64,000 nt of DNA from Mycolicibacterium rhodesiae JS60 (GTDB lineage: Bacteria; Actinomycetota; Actinomycetes; Mycobacteriales; Mycobacteriaceae), in contig AGIQ01000002.1 in NCBI GenBank assembly GCA_000230935.2, forward strand, positions 682,001-746,000, written 5' to 3'. Position 1 is the stretch's first letter. Every line of letters starts with the position of its first letter. Made by a program: the position numbers and the translations under genes. This document shows positions 33,296 through 42,485 of this stretch, piece by piece. The notes below the pieces were generated by a model. It worked only from the letters and a program-made list of their open reading frames with translations, had not been told where the DNA came from and searched no databases.

Positions 33296-34501
33296 TCACC
33301 GCTGGGGCGGTGGGGGCTCCAGATCCGGTCTCGGCCTCGCCGCGGGCAGCTTCTCGGTTTGCGCCTCCGCGGCGGGCATCGGACCAGTCTCGTCCTTGCC
33401 GAAGAACCCGTGGTCTCCACTGTCCAGGCCCGGGTCGATCAGGGCCGACTCGGCGCGCACGCTGAAGGTTCCCAGCAGCACGCCACCGACCAGCGCCACC
33501 AGGCCGGCCGCGGTGAAGCTGATCGGCAGTACCCGCGACCACAGCCCCACCCGGTCGCGCTCGTCGCGGGCGGTAGCCACCCGCGATTCGATGGTCTGCT
33601 CGTTCGAGGTGACCTTGTAGTCGGCCAGCTCCATTTCCGGTTTCAGCGGATCGCGGGCGTAGTAGTGGTTCGCGTGTTCGGTCGACTTGACGATGACGCC
33701 GGTGACGGGATCCACCCAGAACGTGCGCTGGGCGGCGTAGAAGCGGGTCATCGTGATCGGCTCTTCCGGCGGTCCGGGCAGGCCCCACAGCTCCGCCCGC
33801 GCGGTGACCTCGCCGTCCTCGCCCTTGTCGTAGAGCGACGCGTATTTGATCGGATCGACCAGCTTGCCGTCGGCGTCGTACCCGACGTTCTGGGTGAACC
33901 GGTAGGTGGTCAGCCCGTTGACGTCCTCCTGACCGTCGTAGTTGGCGTCGAACGCCTTCTGCGCGATCGGATCGAAGTAGGGGTACGTCTTCTTCTCAGT
34001 GTTGAACGGGAACCGGTAGGCCAGGCCCTCGTGTGGCAGCGCGATGTTGGTCGGCGGCTTGGTGTCCTCGATGGTCCGCGGCTTTTGCACCGATCCGCCC
34101 GGATGCGTGTCGTCGGAGACGGCCATCGCGGTGCTGCGGTTCACCGTCACGGTGTCGACCATGGCCAGCAACAAACCGTTGTCCTGTTGCTTGTCGCTGC
34201 GGCGCACGCTGGTGCCGACCTGCAGCGTCACCACATCGGCGTTGGCCGGCGACTCGACGGTGATCTGCTGCTGGGAGACCAGCGGCACGTTCTTGTCGAT
34301 CACGAACTTCTCGCCGGTCAGCGACGACGGGTCCAGCGCGGTGCCGGTGCCGTCGCTGACCAACGTCTCGTCGATATCGAGGGGAATTTTCTCGATCCTG
34401 CCGGAGGTGTAGGTGGACAACAGCAGCGCGGCGATCAGCAGGGCGGATCCGAGCCCGATGATGCCGTATGCCGTGATACGCAACATGCCCGCGCGATTCA
34501 C
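33296..34501 (-). CDS. DUF3068 (PF11271, PorA-like) membrane protein, Rv0227c type
   Basis: 401 residues from GTG 34501, which has GGGAGG ten bases upstream; ATG 34486 and a longer frame to 34561 are alternatives. A membrane helix at each end (ITAYGIIGLGSALLIAALLL; ISFTAAGLVALVGGVLLGTF) flanks a large extracytoplasmic domain rich in Tyr and Asp (YRFTQNVGYDADGKLVDPIK). The C-terminal tail of ~65 residues is cytosolic and proline-rich. The M. smegmatis member MSMEG_0317 is, as remembered, required for lipomannan maturation and lipoarabinomannan synthesis. It is followed by the Rv0226c-type gene, so the two products may work together. Confidence 0.8.
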   Translation of the reverse strand: MNRAGMLRITAYGIIGLGSALLIAALLLSTYTSGRIEKIPLDIDETLVSDGTGTALDPSSLTGEKFVIDKNVPLVSQQQITVESPANADVVTLQVGTSVRRSDKQQDNGLLLAMVDTVTVNRSTAMAVSDDTHPGGSVQKPRTIEDTKPPTNIALPHEGLAYRFPFNTEKKTYPYFDPIAQKAFDANYDGQEDVNGLTTYRFTQNVGYDADGKLVDPIKYASLYDKGEDGEVTARAELWGLPGPPEEPITMTRFYAAQRTFWVDPVTGVIVKSTEHANHYYARDPLKPEMELADYKVTSNEQTIESRVATARDERDRVGLWSRVLPISFTAAGLVALVGGVLLGTFSVRAESALIDPGLDSGDHGFFGKDETGPMPAAEAQTEKLPAARPRPDLEPPPPQR

Positions 34502-34672
34502 GCTGCCGTGGCCTCCCTCGCTCCCGATCTTGCTGTGCACACGCCTCTGACGGCGAAGCAAACGTGTCTGACCCTAACAGCAGAGCCCAACGCACCGGCT
34601 CATTAGGAGGTCATCGCCGCAGCCCACGGGTACCCACTTTCACAGGTGATCCGCGCCCGGCACACTGGCTGC

Positions 34673-35851
34673 ATGACACCGGAGGCGGAGCAGGTCGGGG
34701 GCACCCGCAGCTTCCTGCCCGCGGTGGAGGGGATGCGCGCCTGCGCGGCGATGGGGGTGGTCCTCACCCACGTCGCTTTCCAGACCGGGACCTCCGGCGA
34801 GGTGGTGGGACGCCTGCTGCACCGCTTCGACCTGGCCGTTGCGGTGTTCTTCGCGCTCTCGGGGTTCCTGCTGTGGCGCGGTCATGCGGCCGCGGCCCGC
34901 GGGCTGCGCCGTCGCCCGCCGACCGGCCACTACCTGCGCTCGCGCCTGGTGCGCATCATGCCCGGCTATGTGGTGGCCGTCGTCGTCATCCTGACCCTGC
35001 TGCCGGAGGCCAACCACGCAAGCTGGACGGTGTGGTGGGCCAACCTGACGCTGACGCAGGTTTACGTTCCGCTGACGCTGACCGCCGGGCTCACCCAGAT
35101 GTGGAGCCTGTCGGTGGAGGTGAGCTTCTATCTCGCGCTACCGGTCCTGGCGTTCCTGGCGCGCGGGTTGCCGGTGCGGGCCAGGATCCCGGTGATCACG
35201 GTGATGGCGCTGGCCAGCCTGGCCTGGGGGCTGCTGCCGATCCACACCGCGCAGGGGGTGAACTTCCTGAACTGGCCGCCGGCGTACGCCTCCTGGTTCG
35301 CCGCCGGCATGCTGCTGGCCGAGTTCACCGTCAGCCCGGTCGGCTGGATGCACAAGCTGGCCCGAAACCGTTGGGCCATCACGGGTATCGCGTTGGTGGC
35401 TTATCTGATCTCGGCCTCGCCGCTGGCCGGGCCGAAGGATCTGGTCCCGGCGACGCTGGGACAGTTCGTGATACGCACGTCGATGGGAGCCGTCGTCGCC
35501 GGCGCGCTGCTGGCACCGCTGGTGCTCGATCGCCCCGACACCGCGCACCCGATTCTGGGCAGCCGGTTCATGGTCACCCTGGGGCGCTGGTCCTATGGAC
35601 TGTTCGTCTGGCATCTGGCCGCGTTGGTGATGGTGTTCCCCATGGTCGGCAAGTTCATGTTCAACGGCAACCTGATCGTCATTCTGGTGCTGACCCTGGT
35701 TCTGGGTTTCGCAATGGCGGCGGTCAGCTACGCGCTGATCGAGTCGCCGTGCCGCAATGCCCTGCGGCGCTGGGAGTATCGACGCAAGGCGCCCGTCCCG
35801 CCGCTGGACAGTTCGGTCAGTGATGCCCCCGAGCCGGTGATCGCGCGATAG
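34673..35851 (+). CDS. Acyltransferase 3 family membrane protein (Rv0228 / TmaT type)
   Basis: 392 residues from ATG 34673; GTG 34646 in the same frame is an alternative. About ten membrane helices. The catalytic-region motif FLPAVEGMRACAAMGVVLTH (~residues 14-33) holds the R/H pair of the family, FDLAVAVFFALSGFLL follows, and the MWSLSVEVSFYLALPVL block is near 143. The C. glutamicum homologue TmaT acetylates trehalose monomycolate, which helps MmpL-mediated transport. The conserved locus supports the same job here, but acetyl specificity is not visible in the sequence. Confidence 0.8.
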   Translation: MTPEAEQVGGTRSFLPAVEGMRACAAMGVVLTHVAFQTGTSGEVVGRLLHRFDLAVAVFFALSGFLLWRGHAAAARGLRRRPPTGHYLRSRLVRIMPGYVVAVVVILTLLPEANHASWTVWWANLTLTQVYVPLTLTAGLTQMWSLSVEVSFYLALPVLAFLARGLPVRARIPVITVMALASLAWGLLPIHTAQGVNFLNWPPAYASWFAAGMLLAEFTVSPVGWMHKLARNRWAITGIALVAYLISASPLAGPKDLVPATLGQFVIRTSMGAVVAGALLAPLVLDRPDTAHPILGSRFMVTLGRWSYGLFVWHLAALVMVFPMVGKFMFNGNLIVILVLTLVLGFAMAAVSYALIESPCRNALRRWEYRRKAPVPPLDSSVSDAPEPVIAR

Positions 35852-35883
35852 CCCGGTCGCACCGCAGATGCCACTCCGCAGCT

Positions 35884-35994
35884 AGGCGTTCAGCCGGGCG
35901 ATGACCTCGTCGCGCACCGCGGACCGCTGGGCCTTGCCTGCGTCGTCGCGGCCTTCAGCTCGCTGAGCTTGGCGACGGCGTCGTCATTGCAGGT
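35884..35994 (-). other. Possible decayed C-terminal coding fragment between the acyltransferase gene and aftD
   Basis: On the minus strand two frames give protein-like pieces: DDAVAKLSELK just after the aftD stop, then, shifted, RDDAGKAQRSAVRDEVIARLNA ending at the stop 35886-35884. They look like the end of one helical protein broken by a frameshift, with no start. I do not recognise the family. The rest of 35852-35994 holds nothing I can name. Confidence 0.25.
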
Positions 35995-38900
35995 TCAGCC
36001 ATACCCGGCACCCTGGTGCGAAATGCTTGTGTCCTTGGCGGTTTCGCTGTCAGTGCGGGCCGGCGGGCGCCACACGGCGGAGGCGGCCAGCGTACCCACG
36101 GCGATCAGCGCCAGCAGCTGTACCCAGGGTGAGTGGCCGATGTATCCGTCGACCGACCGCCAGGGGTAGCGCGACAGCAACGCGCCGGCCGCGATCAGAC
36201 CGCAGGCGCTGGCCGTCGGCGTCAGCCGGTCGCGCAGCCCGGCGCGGTGGCGCAGCACGTACCCGAGCACCAGGGCGACGCCGAACACCACCAGACCGCC
36301 GACCCCGCCGATCAATCCACCGGTGGCCAGAACTCCCGCGCCGGCCAGGACGGGGATCGTCCATGGCCGGGCTGGTGCGGAGTCTGCCGGCCGCCGGCGG
36401 GGCGGTACCAGTGCCAGCAGGAGGAGCAGAGGAAGCAGCGACAGCCCGGCGGCAAGGCCGATCCGGTAGCCGAGGTTCGACGGGAAGCTGACCGTCACGG
36501 GGCCTTGCTCGCCGGCGGGAATCACCCACCCTTGTTGCCAGCCGTTGACGACGACCGGTGTCAGGATGACGCCGTCGGGCAGGTGGGCGACCCAGCCGGG
36601 ATTGACGCTCTCGGGGACGGCCAGTACGCGTGCCGTGGGAGCGCGGGTCACCGTGAACTCCCGACGGTCCGCACCCCAGCTGGTGATTTTGGCAGGAGTT
36701 GTTGCCGCGGTGGGTATTTGACCCGCCAACGGCCCGGCCAGTTGGGCACCGTCGACGACGAACGCAGAGCCGGGGCTGATCAGCAGCTCCTGTTGGCCGG
36801 CCGGCAGGGCGATCGGGGTCGGGTCGCAGGCGCGGGCGGGCACGGGCTGGCCGTCCAACAATGCCCCGACGGTGGTGGTCACCGAGGTCTGCACGAACCG
36901 GCCCGATACGGCGACGATCGGGCCTTCGCCGCAGGGGATCTGTATGGTGCGTTTCCGGTTGGCGGCGGCGTCGGCGGCCGCGACCGGTTTGCCATCAGGT
37001 CCCAACACTGCGACCTCAGCCAGGCCTGGCGGTTTGAGCTGGTCGAAACCCAATGCCGTGCGGTCGATTACGTCGTCCCAGTCCAGTAGGCTGATCTGCA
37101 CCTTGTCAGTTACCCGGGGCCGCAGGGACAGCGTTTGCGGGCCCGCGTTCGGGCGGGAGTCCAGCCGCCGGGTCTGCGGGCCGTCGCCGAGGTCGATGGC
37201 CACCATCGTGGGATGCGTGGGCAGCGGTGAGGAGCTCGGGGTCAGCGTCAGCCCGGTGACCTCGGTCGGCTTCGGCAACGTCACGGTCAGCGTGGGGGAA
37301 CTGCGATGCTGCACCACATTCTGCGGTGCGGTCCACGAGGTTCGGGGATCTCCGTCGGTCGCGGCGTAGGCCGATCCGTCCACATCGATGAGATCGGCAT
37401 CGCCATGCGACCGGACGGTGCCCGGCTGGGCGATCAGATCCGCGAGGTGCGGCCCTTGCCGGGCACGCACCCACACTGTCGGGCTGACCTCGATCGGCTT
37501 GGGCACCGTCAGGGTGCGGCTCAAGGTGACGGGCTCCTCGGGAGCCTGTGCCATCGACGCCGCGCAGTGCACGCCGTCTGGAGAATCCGCGCAGCCCTGC
37601 CTGCCGAGCAGCTCGGAGCCCAGATCCCAGGCGGCAACCGCTGATCCGCCGGGTGGACCCGGCACCACCATGGTGTGCCGAATGTCCACCGGGTGGGCGA
37701 AGCCGGACGCGTCGTATTGCGTGACCGACAGGTCGGTGATGCCGAACTGGACACCCGACGAGCCGTCGTCGGTGCCGACCGCGGTGATCCGCACCCACGG
37801 CGACTCCCCGTACGGCAGTGCCACCGCCAGTGGCTTGCCGGGTTCATCGAAACGCACTGTGGTGGTGCCATTTTGGGTCGACACCTGGATGCGGCGCACC
37901 TGGGCGCCGACGGCGGTGGCGCTGGGGGTGATCGTCAGCGTCGCGTTCGTGACCGGTCGGTCGAAGTCGATCTGCAGCCACTGGCCGACCGCCGCTTGCA
38001 GCGAGTTGGACACCCATGCAGTGGCCGAGTCGCCGTCGACGGCCGCGGCCGGGCCGCTGGCGGGTGAGACATTGGGCAGCGCGGTGGCATCCGAGGACGA
38101 ACTCGAGGCCGACAGTCGCCCGCCGGTCCAGGCGCCGTGCACGAGCTTGGCGCCGGGGACCGGATAGTCGGGCACCCGGTTGAGAGTGTTGCGGTGATCG
38201 CCCTGCGCCCTGGCCGCCGACGAGTGGTCGTCGACGCGGCCGTAGTCGGTCTCTCGGTCGACGGGGGTGTCGGTGACGGTGACCAGTGGTGCCGGCAACC
38301 CGGCCCGCTGGGCGTCGGATGTCAGCAGCATCGGTCCGAGCGGAGGTTGCCCGAGCAGACGGCGGCGTTCGTCGATCCGCAGCAGCACCTCGGGCCCGCC
38401 GTCGACGCGAGCCATCCGGCTGGCGTCGGTCAGATACGGCGCACTCGGATTGCCTTGTGTGGCAACACGGTAGATCTCGACAGCGGGGTAGCGCGGGCGC
38501 AGCCCGCTGTCGCTGATGAAACCGTCGAGTGTGCCCGGCCCGACCGGGTCGCCGAACTGCGCCACCTTCGCCAAGCCGGGTGAGCCGTCGATCGCGCGGT
38601 GTACCAGAAGCGGGCGCGCCGACCGTGACGTGTCCGGGTCCAGGTCGTTGCGCACCACGACAAACGAGATGCCCTGCCGTGCCAGGGTGTCGGCCAGTCC
38701 GGCCGACGGCCGCCCCGCCGCGAACAGCCGCTGCACCGAGTCCAGTGCGCGAATGGTCTGCGGTGGGGTCAAGGGGATGGAATCGCGTACCCCCCAGGGG
38801 CTTTCGCCGAGAACCTGCAGTGGCTCGTCGTGGCTGTTGCCCCACACCTGGGTGGCGAACGGTGCACCCGGGACCACCAGCACCCGCCCCGGCGTGGGCA

Positions 38901-40266
38901 CGCCGCTGTTGTGCTCGGTCAGCCAGTCCGCGGCCTGGTGCCAGTAATCGGGGATGGCGCGGAACGCACCGGGCGGGGTGAGCCGGCCGGTCCACGCCAT
39001 CGACGTGGCCACCATGAGTGCGCTGAGCACCACGATGCCGACAGCCACCCGTTTGTCGTTCTCGGGGTGGGCGAAGGCGCGGACCCACACCGGCCGTGGT
39101 GCGCTGCCGGGCAACGGGATACGGCTGAGCAGATGCGCGACGCCAAGCACCAGCGGGATCCGGATCACCGGCTCGAGCTTGTGCACGTTGCGCAGTGGGG
39201 CGCCGGAGGCATCGAGGAAGGCCTGAACCTGGTGCGCCAGTGCTGAGCCCAGCCCGCCGGAGTAGCCGACACCGAGCAAGACGATGCCGATCAGCAGCAT
39301 GGCGATCAGCCGGCCGCGCGCCGGCATCGAGCGCAACGCCAGGCCGGCCATCCCGCCGGCCGCCACCAGTGTGGTCGCCAGAATCATGGCGGGCTGGGTC
39401 ACCAGTTCGGCGGCCGCGGTGGCATTCGGAGCGACGAACGGAGTCCAACTGTCGGTGCCGCGCAACATCTCGGTCAGCGACGTCCACTGCGTCGTGACCC
39501 CGGAGGACTCGATGAAATCCAGGAACGGCGGACTGATCCGGCCGAGCGCCACCAGCGCGACAACCCACCAGGTGACCGCCAGCGCCGAGGCCAGCGCCCA
39601 CCACGCGCCGAACCGCCACCACACCCGGTTGGGCCGATGACACAGCCACCAGATGATCGCAGGAAGACAGCCGGTCATCGTCGCGACCGCGTTGACCGCA
39701 CCCATCAATGCCAGCGCGATCCCGGCGCGCCCGGCCAGCACCCGTAGTGACCGCCCGCTTCCGCCCCGCAACGCCAGGATCACCGGCAGCAGCACCCACG
39801 GCGCCAGCATCATGGGCAGGGTTTCCGACGAGATCGACCCCAGCGTCGTCAACACCCGGGGCGACAGGGCGAACGCGACCGCGCCGATGATGCGCGACGG
39901 CGTTGTCCCGATGCCGAGTGCCTCGGCGACTCGCAGCAGCCCCCAGAATCCGGCGGTCAGGAGCAAGGCCCACCACAGCCGCTGGGTGATCCAGCCGGGG
40001 ACACCGAGGGTGTCGCCAAGTAAGAAGAAAGCCCCGTGCGGGAACAGGTAGCCGTAGGCCTGGTTCTGCGCCTGTCCGAACGGCAGGTCGCTGTTCCACA
40101 GGTTGGCCGCGCGGGCCAAGAAGCGCAGCGGGTTGGCGGTCAGGTCGAGTTTGGTGTCCGGCGAGATCATTCCCGGCGACTGCGCGAAGCACAGCACCAG
40201 CGCAACCAGGAAAGCTCCGCCGAGCCAGCGCCGCGAGAGCGGCGGGGTGGTGATGGGCGCCTCCAT
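35995..40266 (-). CDS. aftD: Arabinofuranosyltransferase AftD
   Basis: 1423 residues, near the ~1400 of M. tuberculosis AftD (Rv0236c). The N-terminal GT-C membrane domain (~residues 15-430) opens with SPDTKLDLTANPLRFLARA and LPFGQAQNQAYGYLFPHG, the first outer loop with the key Asp. A large periplasmic part follows with at least two F5/8-type carbohydrate-binding domains (VDGDSATAWVSNSLQ...WLQIDFDRPV near 705-740; ATDGDPRTSWTAPQNV near 935). C-terminal helices resume at ~1290. It adds alpha-1,3-linked arabinofuranose from decaprenyl-phosphoarabinose during arabinogalactan and lipoarabinomannan synthesis. The Rv0236A-type gene lies 34 bases upstream. Confidence 0.93.
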   Translation of the reverse strand: MEAPITTPPLSRRWLGGAFLVALVLCFAQSPGMISPDTKLDLTANPLRFLARAANLWNSDLPFGQAQNQAYGYLFPHGAFFLLGDTLGVPGWITQRLWWALLLTAGFWGLLRVAEALGIGTTPSRIIGAVAFALSPRVLTTLGSISSETLPMMLAPWVLLPVILALRGGSGRSLRVLAGRAGIALALMGAVNAVATMTGCLPAIIWWLCHRPNRVWWRFGAWWALASALAVTWWVVALVALGRISPPFLDFIESSGVTTQWTSLTEMLRGTDSWTPFVAPNATAAAELVTQPAMILATTLVAAGGMAGLALRSMPARGRLIAMLLIGIVLLGVGYSGGLGSALAHQVQAFLDASGAPLRNVHKLEPVIRIPLVLGVAHLLSRIPLPGSAPRPVWVRAFAHPENDKRVAVGIVVLSALMVATSMAWTGRLTPPGAFRAIPDYWHQAADWLTEHNSGVPTPGRVLVVPGAPFATQVWGNSHDEPLQVLGESPWGVRDSIPLTPPQTIRALDSVQRLFAAGRPSAGLADTLARQGISFVVVRNDLDPDTSRSARPLLVHRAIDGSPGLAKVAQFGDPVGPGTLDGFISDSGLRPRYPAVEIYRVATQGNPSAPYLTDASRMARVDGGPEVLLRIDERRRLLGQPPLGPMLLTSDAQRAGLPAPLVTVTDTPVDRETDYGRVDDHSSAARAQGDHRNTLNRVPDYPVPGAKLVHGAWTGGRLSASSSSSDATALPNVSPASGPAAAVDGDSATAWVSNSLQAAVGQWLQIDFDRPVTNATLTITPSATAVGAQVRRIQVSTQNGTTTVRFDEPGKPLAVALPYGESPWVRITAVGTDDGSSGVQFGITDLSVTQYDASGFAHPVDIRHTMVVPGPPGGSAVAAWDLGSELLGRQGCADSPDGVHCAASMAQAPEEPVTLSRTLTVPKPIEVSPTVWVRARQGPHLADLIAQPGTVRSHGDADLIDVDGSAYAATDGDPRTSWTAPQNVVQHRSSPTLTVTLPKPTEVTGLTLTPSSSPLPTHPTMVAIDLGDGPQTRRLDSRPNAGPQTLSLRPRVTDKVQISLLDWDDVIDRTALGFDQLKPPGLAEVAVLGPDGKPVAAADAAANRKRTIQIPCGEGPIVAVSGRFVQTSVTTTVGALLDGQPVPARACDPTPIALPAGQQELLISPGSAFVVDGAQLAGPLAGQIPTAATTPAKITSWGADRREFTVTRAPTARVLAVPESVNPGWVAHLPDGVILTPVVVNGWQQGWVIPAGEQGPVTVSFPSNLGYRIGLAAGLSLLPLLLLLALVPPRRRPADSAPARPWTIPVLAGAGVLATGGLIGGVGGLVVFGVALVLGYVLRHRAGLRDRLTPTASACGLIAAGALLSRYPWRSVDGYIGHSPWVQLLALIAVGTLAASAVWRPPARTDSETAKDTSISHQGAGYG

Positions 40267-40300
40267 GACCGCGGGGGAGGCGGGGCTGAGCGTGCTCAGG

Positions 40301-40474
40301 CTAGCCGCGGTTGCCGTACTCGACGCGGTTCAGCACCGACGATGCGGGATCGCCGGGTGCCAGCGGCGGCTTGGTGTCCTGCTGGATCATCAACGTCACG
40401 CCGAAGACCGCGGCGGCCCCGAGCAGCAAACCGACCACGATGCTGGCGGCGGCAGGAACCACGAACCGGGTCAT
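40301..40474 (-). CDS. 57-residue secreted/membrane small protein (Rv0236A type)
   Basis: ATG 40474 has AGGAGCG eight bases upstream. The product opens MTRFVVPAAASIVVGLLLGA, one hydrophobic segment, and continues with a short outer tail ending SSVLNRVEYGNRG. The length of 57 matches the remembered Rv0236A, also just before aftD. It is probably co-transcribed with aftD and may sit next to it in the membrane. No biochemical role can be read from the sequence. Confidence 0.8.
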   Translation of the reverse strand: MTRFVVPAAASIVVGLLLGAAAVFGVTLMIQQDTKPPLAPGDPASSVLNRVEYGNRG

Positions 40475-40586
40475 GATCGGCGCTCCTTGCTCGGGTGCTG
40501 GATTACAGGGGTGAATACCCGCTGGCCAACCTAGCACGCGGCGAACCTTGGTTGGCCGTCGGCGACGGCCATGACAGCATGTGCGG

Positions 40587-41792
40587 ATGCCTACCCGCCT
40601 GCTCTCGCTTCGCGGTATCGCGGCCCTGTCGGCACTTCCGTTGCTGATCGTCGGCTGCTCAACCTCGGCTTCGCGCCCCGCAGCCACCTCATCGGCACCG
40701 GTCAGCACATCGTCGTCGGCCAGCCCGCTGGCCGGGCCCGCCCCGGCGCCCGCGGCCCCGGCGCAGCCGGCCTGCGGTGACGGCCCGGGCTTGCTGAGCG
40801 CGATGTCCACCCGCGACAAGCTCGCCCAGGTGCTGATGGTCGGCGTCAAGAACAGCGCCGACGCCCGCGCCGTGGTGGACACCTACCACGTCGGCGGCAT
40901 CTTCATCGGCAGCTGGACCGACCGGTCGATGCTGACCGACGGCTCGCTCACCGACTACGCCAATGCCGGCCCGCTGCCGCTGGCCGTCAGCGTCGACGAG
41001 GAGGGCGGCCGGGTGGAGCGGCTGTCGTCGCTCATCGGTGAAGCCCCGTCGGCCCGGGTGCTGGCTGCGACCCAAACCCCAGACCAGGTGTACCAACTGG
41101 CGCTCGACCGTGGACGCAAGATGCGCGGGCTCGGGATCACCATCGACTTCGCGCCCGTCGTCGATGTCACCGACGCCGCCGACGACACCGTGATCGGCGA
41201 CCGATCCTTTTCCGATGATCCGGCCGTGGTGACGGCCTTTGCCGGCGCCTACGCCCGCGGCCTGCGCGACGCCGGGCTGCTGCCGGTGCTCAAGCACTTC
41301 CCGGGCCATGGACACGGTTCGGGTGACTCGCACACCGCGGGCGCGGTGACCACCCCGCCGCTGGCGGATCTGCAGAACAGTGACCTGATCCCCTACCGGA
41401 CGTTGACCACCGAAGCGCCCGTCGCGGTGATGATCGGCCACCTCGAGGTGCCGGGGCTGACGGGCTCGACGCCGGCCAGCCTCAGTGCCGCAGCGGTGGG
41501 TTTGCTGCGCAGCGGCGGCTACGGCGGGCCGGGCTTCGACGGTCCGGTGTTCAGCGACGACCTGTCCAGCATGGCGGCCATCGCTGATCGGTACGGAGTC
41601 GCCGACGCCGTCCTGAAAAGCCTGCAGGCAGGCGTCGATGTGGCGCTGTGGGTGACCACCGATGAGGTGCCCGCGGTGCTCGACCGGCTCGAGAAGGCAG
41701 TCAACGCCGGCGAGCTGTCGCTGCCCGCGGTCGAAACTTCCGTGCTGCGAATGGCGCGTCTGAAAGGGCAAAGTCCCCGTTGCGGGGGATAG
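40587..41792 (+). CDS. lpqI: Lipoprotein LpqI, GH3 beta-N-acetylglucosaminidase
   Basis: 401 residues from ATG 40587; GTG 40581 is in frame. The signal peptide ends in the lipobox LIVGC, giving a lipid-anchored Cys at ~residue 23, then a Ser/Pro/Ala linker. The GH3 domain has VSVDEEGGRVERL (~135), IDFAPVVDVTD and KHFPGHGHGSGDSH (~230-243), the NagZ motif with its catalytic His and Asp. A VFSDDLSSMAAI stretch near 325 carries the nucleophile region. It removes N-acetylglucosamine from muropeptides in cell-wall recycling outside the membrane. It is divergent from the aftD operon. Confidence 0.9.
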   Translation: MPTRLLSLRGIAALSALPLLIVGCSTSASRPAATSSAPVSTSSSASPLAGPAPAPAAPAQPACGDGPGLLSAMSTRDKLAQVLMVGVKNSADARAVVDTYHVGGIFIGSWTDRSMLTDGSLTDYANAGPLPLAVSVDEEGGRVERLSSLIGEAPSARVLAATQTPDQVYQLALDRGRKMRGLGITIDFAPVVDVTDAADDTVIGDRSFSDDPAVVTAFAGAYARGLRDAGLLPVLKHFPGHGHGSGDSHTAGAVTTPPLADLQNSDLIPYRTLTTEAPVAVMIGHLEVPGLTGSTPASLSAAAVGLLRSGGYGGPGFDGPVFSDDLSSMAAIADRYGVADAVLKSLQAGVDVALWVTTDEVPAVLDRLEKAVNAGELSLPAVETSVLRMARLKGQSPRCGG

Positions 41793-41860
41793 CCTGAAGG
41801 ATCGATCCGGCGGGCAGGAGCGAAGCGACCCGGGGATCAGGGACGCACGGAGGTAGTCAG

Positions 41861-42481
41861 ATGGCAGGTGGCACCAAGCGGTTGCCCCGTGCCGTGCGGG
41901 AGCAGCAGATGCTCGACGCCGCTGTGCAGATGTTCTCGGTCAACGGCTATCACGAGACGTCGATGGACGTCATCGCCGCCGAGGCGCAGATATCGAAACC
42001 GATGCTGTATCTCTACTACGGCTCCAAAGAAGAACTCTTCGGGGCGTGCCTGGCGCGCGAGCTGAGCCGCTTCATCGAGGCCGTGGGTGCCGACATCGAT
42101 CTCCAGCAGAGCCCACATGACCTGCTGCGCAGCGTCATCCTGTCGGTGCTGCGCTATATCGACGCCAACCGGGCCTCGTGGATCGTGCTCTACACCCAGG
42201 CCACCAGCTCGCAGGCGTTCTCCCACACCGTGCGTGAGGGCCGCGAGAAGATCATCGACATGGTGGCCAGGCTGCTGGAGGCCGGTACTCGACATCCGGA
42301 GCCCGGCACCGACTTTCACATGATGGCCGTGGCGCTGGTGGGTGCCGGCGAAGCCGTCGCGGCGCAGGTCAGCGCGGGCGACGCCGATGTCGACGAGGCC
42401 GCCGACATGTTGATCAACCTGTTCTGGCGTGGCCTCAAGGGCGCGCCGTCCGACAAGGAAGCCTCGCCCGCCACCTCTTGA
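41861..42481 (+). CDS. TetR family regulator (Rv0238 type)
   Basis: 206 residues from ATG 41861 with GGAGG nine bases upstream. The helix-turn-helix lies at ~15-60: AAVQMFSVNGYHETSMDVIA, then ISKPMLYLYYGSKEELF. It sits between lpqI and the convergent htdX gene with only four bases separating the stops. In M. tuberculosis a toxin-antitoxin pair (Rv0239-Rv0240) occupies that gap and is absent here. Possible targets are the palindromic sites in the fabG4/fadA2 promoter region, but this is a guess. Confidence 0.87.
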   Translation: MAGGTKRLPRAVREQQMLDAAVQMFSVNGYHETSMDVIAAEAQISKPMLYLYYGSKEELFGACLARELSRFIEAVGADIDLQQSPHDLLRSVILSVLRYIDANRASWIVLYTQATSSQAFSHTVREGREKIIDMVARLLEAGTRHPEPGTDFHMMAVALVGAGEAVAAQVSAGDADVDEAADMLINLFWRGLKGAPSDKEASPATS

Positions 42482-42485
42482 TCGG

